Source: Cyanobium gracile_A
GTDB taxonomy: Bacteria > Cyanobacteriota > Cyanobacteriia > PCC-6307 > Cyanobiaceae
NCBI RefSeq assembly: GCF_034931305.1
Contig: NZ_JAYGHY010000004.1
Location: 1-64,000 of the forward strand
Length of the DNA stretch: 64,000 nt
Direction: 5' to 3'
The notes under the pieces: generated by a model
Told to the model about the DNA's origin: nothing
What the model saw: the letters and a program-made list of their open reading frames with translations, nothing else
Database searches by the model: none
Part shown: one piece after another, positions 56,077 to 63,802 of the stretch
How positions within the stretch are numbered: position 1 is the first letter of the stretch
Layout of the letters: each line of letters starts with the position of its first letter
Position numbers and translations under genes: made by a program

Positions 56077-57347
56077 GCCAGCGCACCTACCACGATCCGC
56101 TGCACGGGGCGATCCGCCTCGATCGCCAGGACCCCGCCGAAGCGCTGGCGATCGATCTGATCGACACGGCGCCGTTCCAGCGGCTGCGGCGCATCCGCCA
56201 GCTGGGGCCGGCCTTTCTCACCTTCCATGGAGCGGAATCCAGCCGCTTCACCCATTCCCTGGGGGTGCTGGCGGTGGCGCGGCTGGCCCTGCAGCAGCTG
56301 GAGCGGCTCGATCCCTCCCTGGCCCAGCACCGGGGTGTCCTCTATGCCGCCGCCCTGCTGCACGACGTGGGCCACGGACCCCTCAGCCACTCGGGCGAGG
56401 AGATGTTCGGCGTGCAGCATGAGGTCTGGTCGGGCCGGCTGATCCGCGACCATCCCGCCCTGCGCGACCGCCTTGACGCCGATGCCCCCGGCCGGGCCGC
56501 CCTGGTGGCCGACCTGCTGGAGCACGGCCAGCACCCCTGCCGGGCGATCAAAGCGCTGATCAGCAGCCAGCTCGACTGCGACCGGCTCGACTATCTGCTG
56601 CGCGACAGCTACAGCACCGGCACCCGCTACGGCCAGCTCGACCTGGAGCGGATCCTCGCCAGCCTCACCCTGGCGCCCGACGGTGATCTGGCCCTGCATC
56701 CCCGCGGCCTGATGGCGGTGGAGCACTATCTGGTTGTGCGCCACCTGATGTACCGGAGCGTCTACAACCACCGGCTCAACATCGTCTGCAACTGGCTGCT
56801 GAACCAGGTGATCGCCGTGGCCCGCCGGCTCGGACCCGCCGTGGTGTGGGCCGATCCCACCATGGCCCGCTGGCTCTGGGATCGGGATCGGCTCGATCTC
56901 GACAGTTACCTGGCCAACGACGACGTCCGCACCGGCTACCACCTGGTGCGCTGGCGCGAGGAGGCCCCCCCGGAACTGGCCGATCCCTGCGGGCGGCTGC
57001 TGGAGCGGCGCCTGCCCAAGGCCACGGACGTGAGCGATCTCCCCACGGCCGGCCGGATCGAGCTGCTGGCGGTGGCGCGGCAGCTGTGCGAACGGGCCGG
57101 CCTGGTGGCGGAAGGTTGCTGCGCCCTGCAGCAACGCCAGAGCCGGGGGTATCACCCCTACGCCGGGGGCCTGCGGCTCTGGGATGGCCTGCGGCTGCAG
57201 GCCCTCGAGCAGCGCTCGCCCCTGGTGGCCAGCCTCTGCCAGACGGTCGACATGGCCTGGCTGATCCACCCGGCCCAGGTGAGCGACGACCTGCGCGCGG
57301 CCCTGGCGGTGCGGCGACAGGAGGACAGGGGCCACCAGGGCCTCTAG
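56073..57347 (+). CDS. HD-domain phosphohydrolase (dNTPase-like)
   Basis: 424 residues with a complete HD metal site: His in RFTHSLG, HD in LLHDVGHGPLSHS, and the later Asp in QLDCDRLDYLLRDS. The N-terminus (DPLHGAIRLD...DTAPFQRLRRIRQLG) is the typical signature of the SAMHD1/dGTPase-like branch, which hydrolyses dNTPs or related nucleotides. The C-terminal 150 residues are variable and Arg-rich. The ATG overlaps the ctpA stop (ATGA). This gene and minC after it are a familiar neighbourhood in the group. Confidence 0.85.
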   Translation: MSQRTYHDPLHGAIRLDRQDPAEALAIDLIDTAPFQRLRRIRQLGPAFLTFHGAESSRFTHSLGVLAVARLALQQLERLDPSLAQHRGVLYAAALLHDVGHGPLSHSGEEMFGVQHEVWSGRLIRDHPALRDRLDADAPGRAALVADLLEHGQHPCRAIKALISSQLDCDRLDYLLRDSYSTGTRYGQLDLERILASLTLAPDGDLALHPRGLMAVEHYLVVRHLMYRSVYNHRLNIVCNWLLNQVIAVARRLGPAVVWADPTMARWLWDRDRLDLDSYLANDDVRTGYHLVRWREEAPPELADPCGRLLERRLPKATDVSDLPTAGRIELLAVARQLCERAGLVAEGCCALQQRQSRGYHPYAGGLRLWDGLRLQALEQRSPLVASLCQTVDMAWLIHPAQVSDDLRAALAVRRQEDRGHQGL

Positions 57348-57372
57348 GTTCGCTGCACCCCCGGACACCGTC

Positions 57373-58044
57373 GTGGCCGCCGCACTGATCCAGGCCGTCG
57401 ACGACCGGCAGCCGCACCTGCTGCGGCTGCCGGTGCAGCAGGGCTCCGCCAGTGCCCTGGAGGAAGTGCGCTACGCCCTCGGCAGCCGCCACCCCCGGGC
57501 GGGCACGGTGGTGCTGGAGGCGGGCCGCTGGCACCTGCGCCTGCCGGAGCTGCGGCAGCTGCAGGAACTGCTGGCCCCCCTGCAGCTCGACCTGATTCGT
57601 GTCGCAGGTGACCACCCGGAGACGCTGGTGGCCGCCGCGGCCCTCGGACTCGAGATCGATCTGGCGGTGCCGCAACCGCCATCGCCAGCCGGAGCAGCCG
57701 TGGCCGGCGATCTGCTGGTGCATCGCGGCACCCTGCGCTCCGGCGACCATCTGCAGGCGGAGGGTTCGGTGCTGCTGCTGGGAGATGTGAACCCCGGCGC
57801 CCGCATCAGTGCCGCCGGCAATGTTCTGGTGTGGGGGCGGTTGCGGGGCATCGCCCATGCCGGCGTGGCCGGCGACCGCAACGCCCGCATCGTCGCCCTG
57901 CAACTGCGGCCCCTGCAGTTGCGCATCGCCGACATGGTGGCCCGGGGGCCGGAGGGTCTGCCGCCGCCAGGGCTGGCCGAGCAGGCCCTGCTGGTGGACG
58001 GGGAGATCCGCATCGATCCGGCGGCGCCGGACTTCAGCGGTTGA
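57373..58044 (+). CDS. minC: Septum site-determining protein MinC
   Basis: Inhibitor of FtsZ assembly, positioned by MinD and MinE. 223 residues, GTG start at 57373, 25 bases after the HD gene. The C-terminal half (from about residue 110) is the MinC beta-helix: VHRGTLRSGDHLQAEGSVLLLGDVNPGARISAAGNVLVWGRLRGIAHAG is textbook. The N-terminal domain is shorter and less conserved, as in other cyanobacteria. The stop is overlapped by the tail of the convergent chromate-transporter gene. In relatives minD follows directly; here a minus-strand block intervenes. Confidence 0.92.
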   Translation: MAAALIQAVDDRQPHLLRLPVQQGSASALEEVRYALGSRHPRAGTVVLEAGRWHLRLPELRQLQELLAPLQLDLIRVAGDHPETLVAAAALGLEIDLAVPQPPSPAGAAVAGDLLVHRGTLRSGDHLQAEGSVLLLGDVNPGARISAAGNVLVWGRLRGIAHAGVAGDRNARIVALQLRPLQLRIADMVARGPEGLPPPGLAEQALLVDGEIRIDPAAPDFSG

Positions 58045-58648
58045 TCAGGCCGAAGGCTCCCAGGCCACCGGCCACGGCCATGAACCACAACGGCGAGATC
58101 CGTGTGCGCAGCATCAGCACACACACCAGCAGGGACACACCGATCCCGGCGGCGTTGGTGTCGGCGGTCTGGAGGATCTTCACCCCCACGGCGAACAGGA
58201 TGCCCAGGGTGATGGGGCCGAGTCCCCGCTCAAAAGCCACACGCCAGGGGGAGTCGCGCAGCCGGTTCCAGCTGAGGCAGGCCACCACCATCAGCAGGGT
58301 GGAGGGCAGCAGGATGGCGATCTCGGCGCCATAGGCGCTGAGCAAGGCCCAGCCGGGGCCCTCGGGCCAGCCGGCCCCCATGCCGAGCAACCCCACGATC
58401 ATGGAGCTGGGGCCCGGGGCCGCTTCGGCCAGGGCGTAGATGTCGGCGAACTGGGCGGGCCGCAGCCAGCAGTACTGATCGACGCTGAGGTGGTGGTACT
58501 CGGCCAGCAGGGTGTTGCCGCCCCCCAGGGAAAACAGCGACAGGCCCAGAAACGTACCCATCACCTGCAGCAGGTGGCCCAGGTCGTTGAGCCGCACGGG
58601 GGTGCAACTGGCCGCCTCGGCGGCGGCCGCCAGCAGCAGGGGCGGCAT
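58034..58648 (-). CDS. Chromate transporter, half-size ChrA (second gene)
   Basis: 204 residues, six membrane segments. The start of the hydrophobic part (FLGLSLFSLGGGNTLLAEY) and the AEAAPGPSSMIVGLLGMG block are the ChrA signatures, here FSLGGG and PGP. Short-chain CHR proteins act as pairs with opposite topology; its partner is encoded just upstream, with a TGATG overlap at 58648. They export chromate or related anions such as sulfate in exchange for protons, but the true substrate in cyanobacteria is uncertain. Confidence 0.86.
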   Translation of the reverse strand: MPPLLLAAAAEAASCTPVRLNDLGHLLQVMGTFLGLSLFSLGGGNTLLAEYHHLSVDQYCWLRPAQFADIYALAEAAPGPSSMIVGLLGMGAGWPEGPGWALLSAYGAEIAILLPSTLLMVVACLSWNRLRDSPWRVAFERGLGPITLGILFAVGVKILQTADTNAAGIGVSLLVCVLMLRTRISPLWFMAVAGGLGAFGLINR

Positions 58649-59244
58649 CAGCGTGGCTCTCCGGCGAGGGGCCTGGGATGGGACGGCCGCGGCCAGTACC
58701 AGGCCATCGCCAGGGGGCCGGCCACCAGCACCAAGGGCACCAGGCGCACATGGAAGAACGCCATCAGTACGAAGGTGACCGCCGCCAGCAGCAGGGCCAC
58801 CGGATCCTTCCAGTACTGATCAAGGATTTTGAAGCCCATCGACAGGGCCATCCCGGCCGCCGCCGCCACCACCCCCGCCAGCACCCGATTCAGCTGAGGC
58901 AGGGAATGGAACTGGAAGTACAGCAGCCCCACCCCCATCAGCAGGGTGAACGGCACCAGCAACATGCCCGCCAGGGCCGCCAGGGCTCCGGGCAGGCCGC
59001 GGAAGAAGGTGCCGACGTAGACGGCCATGTTGATCTGGTTGGGGCCGGGGAAGAGCCGGGCCACGGTGAGGCCGGTGAGGAACTCCTCGTTGCTCATCCA
59101 GCGGCGCTGCTCGACGATGATCCGCTGGCTCCAGGCCGAAAGGCCGCCGCCGAAGGCGGAGAGGGCCACCATGAGCATGCCGGTGAACAGCTGCCGCAGC
59201 CCGGGGGCGGGGGCCGTCGGGGGGAGCTCGGAAGCGTCAGTCAT
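58648..59244 (-). CDS. Chromate transporter, half-size ChrA (first gene)
   Basis: 198 residues from the ATG at 59244. Shows FGGGLSAWSQRIIVEQ, then LTVARLFPGPNQINMAVYVG, the CHR-domain motifs equivalent to those in the partner gene. Six membrane helices. Its stop shares a base with the partner's ATG (TGATG), fitting an obligate pair. The ATG overlaps the end of the phospholipase-D-like gene by eight bases. The frame extends to 59382, but that part is a shadow. Confidence 0.86.
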   Translation of the reverse strand: MTDASELPPTAPAPGLRQLFTGMLMVALSAFGGGLSAWSQRIIVEQRRWMSNEEFLTGLTVARLFPGPNQINMAVYVGTFFRGLPGALAALAGMLLVPFTLLMGVGLLYFQFHSLPQLNRVLAGVVAAAAGMALSMGFKILDQYWKDPVALLLAAVTFVLMAFFHVRLVPLVLVAGPLAMAWYWPRPSHPRPLAGEPR

Positions 59245-60235
59245 GCACGAAATGGGGATCCGGCGGCAGTTCCCCTTCCTCGTGGAAGCTGGGATCGAGG
59301 GGATCGGGGGCGTGGTACTTGGAGGCGGCCTGCCAGTCGATCTGGAACGTCTCCTTGAGCCGCGCCACCACTTCGGGAGCATCGCTTTCGATGCCCAGCT
59401 CCCGGCGCAGGTCGAAGGCGCTGCGGTCGATGTTCATCGAGCCGGTCTGGGCGAAGGCCCCATCCACCAGGATCAGCTTGGCGTGCAGCTTGGGCCGCTG
59501 CTGGCGCCGCACCTTGACGCCGAAGCGCTCCATCACGCGCAACGAGGAAAAGGTGTCGTAGATGTCCCAGTCGCTGATGCCGTGCTTGCCGCCGCACAGC
59601 ACCCGCACCTTCACGCCCCGCTCCCGGGCGCTGATGATCCGCTCCAGGATCACCGCATCAACGAACTTGGGGTGCTGGATCCAGAGGGTGCGGGTGGAGG
59701 CATCGACGATGCGGGCCATCTGACCGCGGCTGTGGGCGCTGCTCCACACCAGCCCCACGCCGAGATCGGGCTGGAAGAAGACGCGCTGCCAGTCGGCTTC
59801 GAAGCCGGCGATCACCTGGGCCACCACGGCGGGGTTGTAGGTGAGCACCCCGTAGTCGCGGGTTTCGGTGAAGTACTTGTCGGCCAGGTTGAAGGTGGCC
59901 ACCAGGGCGGTGTGCCGGTCGACCACCATCGATTTCTCGTGGGTGACGGGAAAGGACTCGCTGGTCCAGGCGGTTTCGATGCCCCAGGACTGCAGCCGGG
60001 TGAAGGCCTCGTCGTTCCAGCGGTCGCCGCCGGAGGTGTGGGGGTTGAGCATCACCCGCACCTGCACCCCCCGCTCCTGGGCGCGCCGCAGGGCGTCTTC
60101 CACCGCCTCCGACTGGAGCTTGAACTGCTTTAGGAGAAGTTGTTCGGAGGCCTCCTCGATCAGGGCGACGACGGCCTCCACGCCGTCGTCGGGCATCACC
60201 AGCAGCCGCTGGGGCCGGTGGGGGGCGGAGGTCAT
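59237..60235 (-). CDS. Phospholipase D-like protein (two HxK motifs)
   Basis: 332 residues with two PLD/cardiolipin-synthase domains: the first HKD-type motif THEKSMVVD at about residue 98 and the second LHAKLILVDG at about residue 250. The first lacks the usual spacing of a full HxKxxxxDxxxxxxGS but is clearly related; the second is followed by TGSMNID, the expected end. Such proteins make or hydrolyse phospholipids, or act as nucleases. No membrane helix is seen at the N-terminus, unlike classical cardiolipin synthases. It is the first gene of the minus-strand block lying between minC and minD. Confidence 0.84.
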   Translation of the reverse strand: MTSAPHRPQRLLVMPDDGVEAVVALIEEASEQLLLKQFKLQSEAVEDALRRAQERGVQVRVMLNPHTSGGDRWNDEAFTRLQSWGIETAWTSESFPVTHEKSMVVDRHTALVATFNLADKYFTETRDYGVLTYNPAVVAQVIAGFEADWQRVFFQPDLGVGLVWSSAHSRGQMARIVDASTRTLWIQHPKFVDAVILERIISARERGVKVRVLCGGKHGISDWDIYDTFSSLRVMERFGVKVRRQQRPKLHAKLILVDGAFAQTGSMNIDRSAFDLRRELGIESDAPEVVARLKETFQIDWQAASKYHAPDPLDPSFHEEGELPPDPHFVHD

Positions 60236-60328
60236 CGAGGCGCGCAGGGGGGAATGGGCCTTTCTAGCGGCAGTTGCTGGCCTTGGCCCAGCCGCCCTGC
60301 CCGATGGGATTAACCTGCCGCGACGCCC

Positions 60329-61162
60329 GTGGACGCCGTGACGTCAGCACCCGCCCGCATCATCCTCATCTGCTCCGGCAAGGGGGGCGTCGGCAAGACG
60401 ACCCTCACCGCCAACCTGGGGATCGCCCTGGCCCGGCTGGGCGAGCGCACCGTCGTGCTCGATGCCGATTTCGGCCTGCGCAATCTCGATCTGCTGCTCG
60501 GCCTGGAGAACCGGATCGTCTACACCGCCCAGGAGGTGCTGGCCGAAACCTGCCGGCTGGAACAGGCCTTGGTGAAACACAAGCAGGAGCCCAATCTGGC
60601 CCTGCTGCCCGCCGGCAACCCCCGCATGCTCGAGTGGCTCACCCCCGAGGACATGCAGCGCATCGTCGCCATGGTGGCCGAGCGGGCTGACTACGTTCTG
60701 ATCGATTGCCCGGCCGGGATCGAAGACGGCTTCAAGAACGCCGCCGCCGCCGCCCGCGAGGCAATCGTGATCACCACCCCGGAAGTGTCCGCGGTGCGGG
60801 ATGCCGACCGGGTGATCGGCCTGCTCAACACCCGCGGAGTGGCACCGGTGCAGCTGGTGCTCAACCGGGTGCGTCCCCGGATGATGGCCAGCCAGGAGAT
60901 GCTCGGGGTCGACGACGTCACCGACATCCTGGCGCTGCCCCTGGTGGGCCTGGTGGTGGAGGACGAGCAGGTGATCGTGTCGACCAACCGGGGCGAACCG
61001 CTCACCCTCAACGGCAACGGATCCCCCGCCGCGAAGGCCTACCAGAACATCGCCCGGCGCCTGCGGGGCGAGGAGATCCCCCTGGAGGATCCCTCCAAGG
61101 CCCGCAGGGGCCTGCGCGCCCGGCTGATGAACAAGATCCGCAAAACCACCGGTCTCTTCTGA
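60329..61162 (+). CDS. minD: Septum site-determining protein MinD
   Basis: A membrane-associated ATPase that recruits MinC. 277 residues. The deviant Walker A KGGVGKTTLTANLG (from about residue 18) is diagnostic, with LDADFGLRNLDLLLGLE and LIDCPAGIEDGF. The C-terminal amphipathic membrane-targeting helix is RLMNKIRKTTGLF. The GTG at 60329 is used; a second GTG at 60338 is equally possible. It is separated from minC by 2.3 kb of opposite-strand genes, so it probably has its own promoter in the 93 bases before it. minE starts five bases after the stop. Confidence 0.95.
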   Translation: MDAVTSAPARIILICSGKGGVGKTTLTANLGIALARLGERTVVLDADFGLRNLDLLLGLENRIVYTAQEVLAETCRLEQALVKHKQEPNLALLPAGNPRMLEWLTPEDMQRIVAMVAERADYVLIDCPAGIEDGFKNAAAAAREAIVITTPEVSAVRDADRVIGLLNTRGVAPVQLVLNRVRPRMMASQEMLGVDDVTDILALPLVGLVVEDEQVIVSTNRGEPLTLNGNGSPAAKAYQNIARRLRGEEIPLEDPSKARRGLRARLMNKIRKTTGLF

Positions 61163-61167
61163 GCACC

Positions 61168-61560
61168 ATGACGCTGTTCGATTTCATCCAACGGTTGCTG
61201 GGGCGCCAGAAACCCAGCGGCACCATGGCCAAGGAGCGGCTGCAGCTGGTGTTGGCCCACGACCGCAGTGATCTCAATCCCGAACTGCTCGAGCAGATGC
61301 GGCGCGAAATCCTCGAGGTGGTGCAGCGCTACGTGGAGATCGACATCGAGGAAGGCGATGTGAGCCTCGAGACCGAGGACCGGGTCACCGCCCTGGTGGC
61401 CAACCTGCCGATCAAGCGGGCCCGGCCCCTGCCGGCCCTGGTGGCGGCGGCCGCCGCCGTGGGCATGGCCCAGGCCCCCGACCCCGAAGCCCCGCAGGAG
61501 CTGGCCGTTCCCCTGTCCAGCGAACCGACTGAGGACCCCTCCGGCGCCGATCCCGATTGA
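61168..61560 (+). CDS. minE: Cell division topological specificity factor MinE
   Basis: Stimulates the MinD ATPase and keeps MinC away from mid-cell. 130 residues from the ATG at 61168. The N-terminal LFDFIQRLLGR membrane helix, the AKERLQLVLAHDR contact segment and the conserved LEVVQRYVEID strand are all present. The family is usually about 80-100 residues; here an additional Ala/Pro/Glu-rich tail of 45 residues follows KRARPLPA and is probably disordered. Confidence 0.95.
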   Translation: MTLFDFIQRLLGRQKPSGTMAKERLQLVLAHDRSDLNPELLEQMRREILEVVQRYVEIDIEEGDVSLETEDRVTALVANLPIKRARPLPALVAAAAAVGMAQAPDPEAPQELAVPLSSEPTEDPSGADPD

Positions 61561-61603
61561 GACGGCACAGACCGGGCGACGGCCGGCGGGAACGCTGCAG
61601 GCA

Positions 61604-61825
61604 GTGCAGCGACGGCAGGCCTTGTCGGAACCTTTCCCGGTGGCCATCACCCCGGCCGAACAACGGGTGCTCGATCTGCTGCGCCGGGGCGACAGCAACC
61701 GCCACATCGCCGCCCAGCTGGTGCTGAGCCCGCGCACGGTGGAATGCCACGTCTCCCACCTGCTGGCCAAGACCGGCTGCCGCAGCCGCACCCAGCTGCT
61801 GCTCTGGGCCCTGGCCCAGGGATAG
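61604..61825 (+). CDS. LuxR-type helix-turn-helix miniprotein
   Basis: 73 residues, GTG start at 61604, 43 bases after minE. Nearly the whole chain is a LuxR/GerE helix-turn-helix (ITPAEQRVLDLLRRGDSNRHIAAQLVLSPRTVECHVSHLLAKTG), with the recognition helix TVECHVSHLLAKTG. There is no receiver or sensory domain, so it resembles the stand-alone HTH proteins (GerE-like) rather than a response regulator. Targets unknown. Whether it is co-transcribed with minDE cannot be told. Confidence 0.78.
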   Translation: MQRRQALSEPFPVAITPAEQRVLDLLRRGDSNRHIAAQLVLSPRTVECHVSHLLAKTGCRSRTQLLLWALAQG

Positions 61826-61849
61826 GCTGGGCCGGGCCAAGGGCCCGTC

Positions 61850-61921
61850 GCCGGCTTAGCTCAGTGGTAGAGCAGCGCTTTTGTAAAGCGAAGGCCATCG
61901 GTTCAAATCCGTTAGCCGGCT
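61850..61921 (+). tRNA. tRNA-Thr (anticodon TGT)
   Basis: A 72-base cloverleaf: acceptor GCCGGCT with AGCCGGC; D-arm AGCTCAGTGGTAGAGC; anticodon stem-loop CGCTTTTGTAAAGCG with TGT at the loop; T-arm GGTTCAAATCC. Discriminator base T; CCA not encoded. Confidence 0.95.
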
Positions 61922-61984
61922 TTCCTGCATCGGGAAAGGGATCCGCCGCCCTTACCATCTCTGCATCACAACGAGCGGGAGGCC

Positions 61985-62341
61985 ATGTCGTGCCAGGCCT
62001 GGCTGGTGGGTGGGCTGATCGTCCTCGTTGGGGACCTCGCGCAGGCCCCACCACCGCCACCGCCACCGATCTCGCCGGAGCGGCCGCCCCAGCCAGCCGT
62101 CCGCTCCGGCGCGGAGATCCTGGGCCGTCCAGGCATCCGCACCCGCTACGCCGATCCCAGCGGCCCGGCGCCAACGGCTGGGGCCAAAACGCTGCCGGCC
62201 GTTGGCCCCCCGTCGCGTCCGCTGACGGTCCCCGTGAACGAACGGGTGGATTTCACCCCGACGATGGAGGAGGGACCGTTCCAGAGGCCCACCCTGCGGG
62301 GCCTGTTCCGCTGGGATCTGCAGCAGCCCGCCAGCCGCTGA
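61985..62341 (+). CDS. Exported proline-rich protein of unknown function
   Basis: 118 residues. A short signal peptide (about residues 1-20, WLVGGLIVLVGDLAQA) is followed by a Pro-rich stretch (PPPPPPPIS) and a low-complexity chain. The C-terminal part (VDFTPTMEEGPFQRPTLRGLFRW) looks more structured. No domain recognised. It follows tRNA-Thr by 63 bases and is convergent with the transporter gene. Confidence 0.5.
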   Translation: MSCQAWLVGGLIVLVGDLAQAPPPPPPPISPERPPQPAVRSGAEILGRPGIRTRYADPSGPAPTAGAKTLPAVGPPSRPLTVPVNERVDFTPTMEEGPFQRPTLRGLFRWDLQQPASR

Positions 62342-62347
62342 GGGGCT

Positions 62348-63001
62348 CTAGCCGATCGCCTGCCAGAGCGACAGCAGGCCGAAGGCCAGGAACAGGCCAC
62401 CGCTGAGGCGGTAGAGCACCCGCTCGCTGATCCTGCCGCCGATCCACTGGCCCGCACCCACCGCCAGCCAGGTCACCAGGGCATGGCCCAGCAGGGTGCC
62501 GGCCAGCAGGCCGGCGAAGGTGAAAGCCGGTGCCGCCGCCAGAAAAATGGTGGCGAACTGGGTGCGATCCCCCAGTTCGGCCAGAAACACCAGCACGAAG
62601 GCCTCCCAGATCACGGCGCCCGGACCGCGGATGCTGCCATCGCTCTCGGCCGCGTCGATCGCCGCCTCGGCCTCCTGGGCCTCCCCCTTGGCCGCATCGG
62701 CGGGCAGGCCGGCGGCATCCACCAGAAGTTTGACGCCGAACCCGAGGAACAGGGCCGCCGCCAGCCAGGGAACAACGGTCTGGGGCAGCAACTCCCTGAG
62801 GCCGTACCCCATGCCCAGGGACAACAGGGTGACCAGACTGAGCGCCGCGAAGGCCCCGACGAACACCCAGCGGGGGCGATGGCGTGCCGCCAGGATCAGG
62901 GCCATGAAGAAGGTCTTGTCGCCCAGCTCGGCCAGGGTGATGGCGGTCAGGCTGGAGCCGAAGGCGGCGAGTCCGGGATCGCCGGCTGTGGCAAGGGTCA
63001 T
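62348..63001 (-). CDS. GDT1/TMEM165 family cation transporter (Mnx-like)
   Basis: 217 residues with six membrane helices in two repeats. Each repeat carries the family hallmark E-x-G-D-(K/R)-T: AELGDKTFFMALIL near residue 25 and AELGDRTQFATIFL near residue 145. In Synechocystis a two-repeat homologue (Mnx) exports Mn2+ from the cytosol into the lumen or periplasm, which protects cells and feeds photosystem II; a Ca2+/H+ role is reported for others. The ATG at 63001 is chosen; the frame extends to 63175 over another gene. Confidence 0.88.
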   Translation of the reverse strand: MTLATAGDPGLAAFGSSLTAITLAELGDKTFFMALILAARHRPRWVFVGAFAALSLVTLLSLGMGYGLRELLPQTVVPWLAAALFLGFGVKLLVDAAGLPADAAKGEAQEAEAAIDAAESDGSIRGPGAVIWEAFVLVFLAELGDRTQFATIFLAAAPAFTFAGLLAGTLLGHALVTWLAVGAGQWIGGRISERVLYRLSGGLFLAFGLLSLWQAIG

Positions 63002-63074
63002 GGGGGCGTTCGGCACGCCTCCTCGGCGCCAGGGGGTGGATCCGGCCGCAGGCCAGCCCTTCAGTATCTGGGCA

Positions 63075-63227
63075 TCATGCTCCGGCGAACAGCCAGAGCA
63101 GCGCCGCCAGACCCACCCAGCCCAGCCAGCCCAGGTTGAACACGGGGGTGGCCAGATGCACCAGGGGGACCACAAACCACTGGCTGAGGCCCACCGCCAG
63201 AAGCACCACCAGCAGGACCGGCAGCAT
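63075..63227 (-). CDS. 50-residue membrane protein coupled to Sua5
   Basis: From the ATG at 63227, which shares a base with the stop of the Sua5/YrdC gene (TGATG). Two hydrophobic segments (LPVLLVVLLAVGLSQWFVV and WLGWVGLAALLWLFAG) flank a short LATPVFNLG turn. Small proteins like this are common in cyanobacteria; function unknown. Confidence 0.55.
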   Translation of the reverse strand: MLPVLLVVLLAVGLSQWFVVPLVHLATPVFNLGWLGWVGLAALLWLFAGA

Positions 63228-63802
63228 CAGGCGCCCCCCGGCCGGAGCACGGCCCAAGGGTTGGCAGCTCCCTGATCTGGCCCCCGCCAGGCCAGAACCG
63301 TGCTGGCCTGCCCGGATCCCGCCGGCCAGGGCAGGGGCTCGAGCAGGGACAGGGCGGGGAACTGATGCGCCGCCTCAGCCGCCGTGGTGGCCGGGGGCTC
63401 GCCGGAACGGTTGGCACTGGTGGTGGCCAGGGGGCCACTGAGGCGGAGCAGTTCACACGCCGGCTCGCAGGCCGGGACACGCAGCCCCAGGCTCGTGCCG
63501 CCGGGGTGGAGATGGTTGGTCAAGGGACCGGCGATCGGAAGCACCAGGGTGACGGCGCCTGGCCAGCTCAGCTGGGCCTGCTCGATCCAGGGCTGTTGCC
63601 AGGGCACGCCCAGCGCCTCGATCAGCTGGGCCAGGTCGGCCCCCATCAGGATCAGCGGCTTGTCGGCGGGACGTTGCTTCAGCCGCCAAAGCAGGGCGGC
63701 CGCTTCGGGCCGGGCGGCCAGGGCGGGCAGGGTGTCGGTGGGGAACAGGACCGCCTCCCCCGCCGCCAGGCACCTGGCCAGTGGCACGGCAGCGTTGATC
63801 AC
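63227..63802 (-). CDS. L-threonylcarbamoyladenylate synthase (Sua5/YrdC/TsaC)
   Basis: Makes the TC-AMP intermediate for the t6A base at position 37 of ANN-decoding tRNAs. 191 residues, the short TsaC form without the C-terminal Sua5 extension. Motifs: LFPTDTLPALAA near residue 20, LKQRPADKPLIL, and the SANRSGEPP block. The GTG at 63802 overlaps the prmC stop (GTGA), and the 3' end overlaps a small membrane gene (TGATG), so three genes are probably translated in series. Confidence 0.92.
   Translation of the reverse strand: MINAAVPLARCLAAGEAVLFPTDTLPALAARPEAAALLWRLKQRPADKPLILMGADLAQLIEALGVPWQQPWIEQAQLSWPGAVTLVLPIAGPLTNHLHPGGTSLGLRVPACEPACELLRLSGPLATTSANRSGEPPATTAAEAAHQFPALSLLEPLPWPAGSGQASTVLAWRGPDQGAANPWAVLRPGGA

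Noticed and set aside
58034..60235. The chromate/PLD block as a mobile element
   Set aside because: No integrase, transposase, inverted repeats or clear composition shift was seen at its edges.
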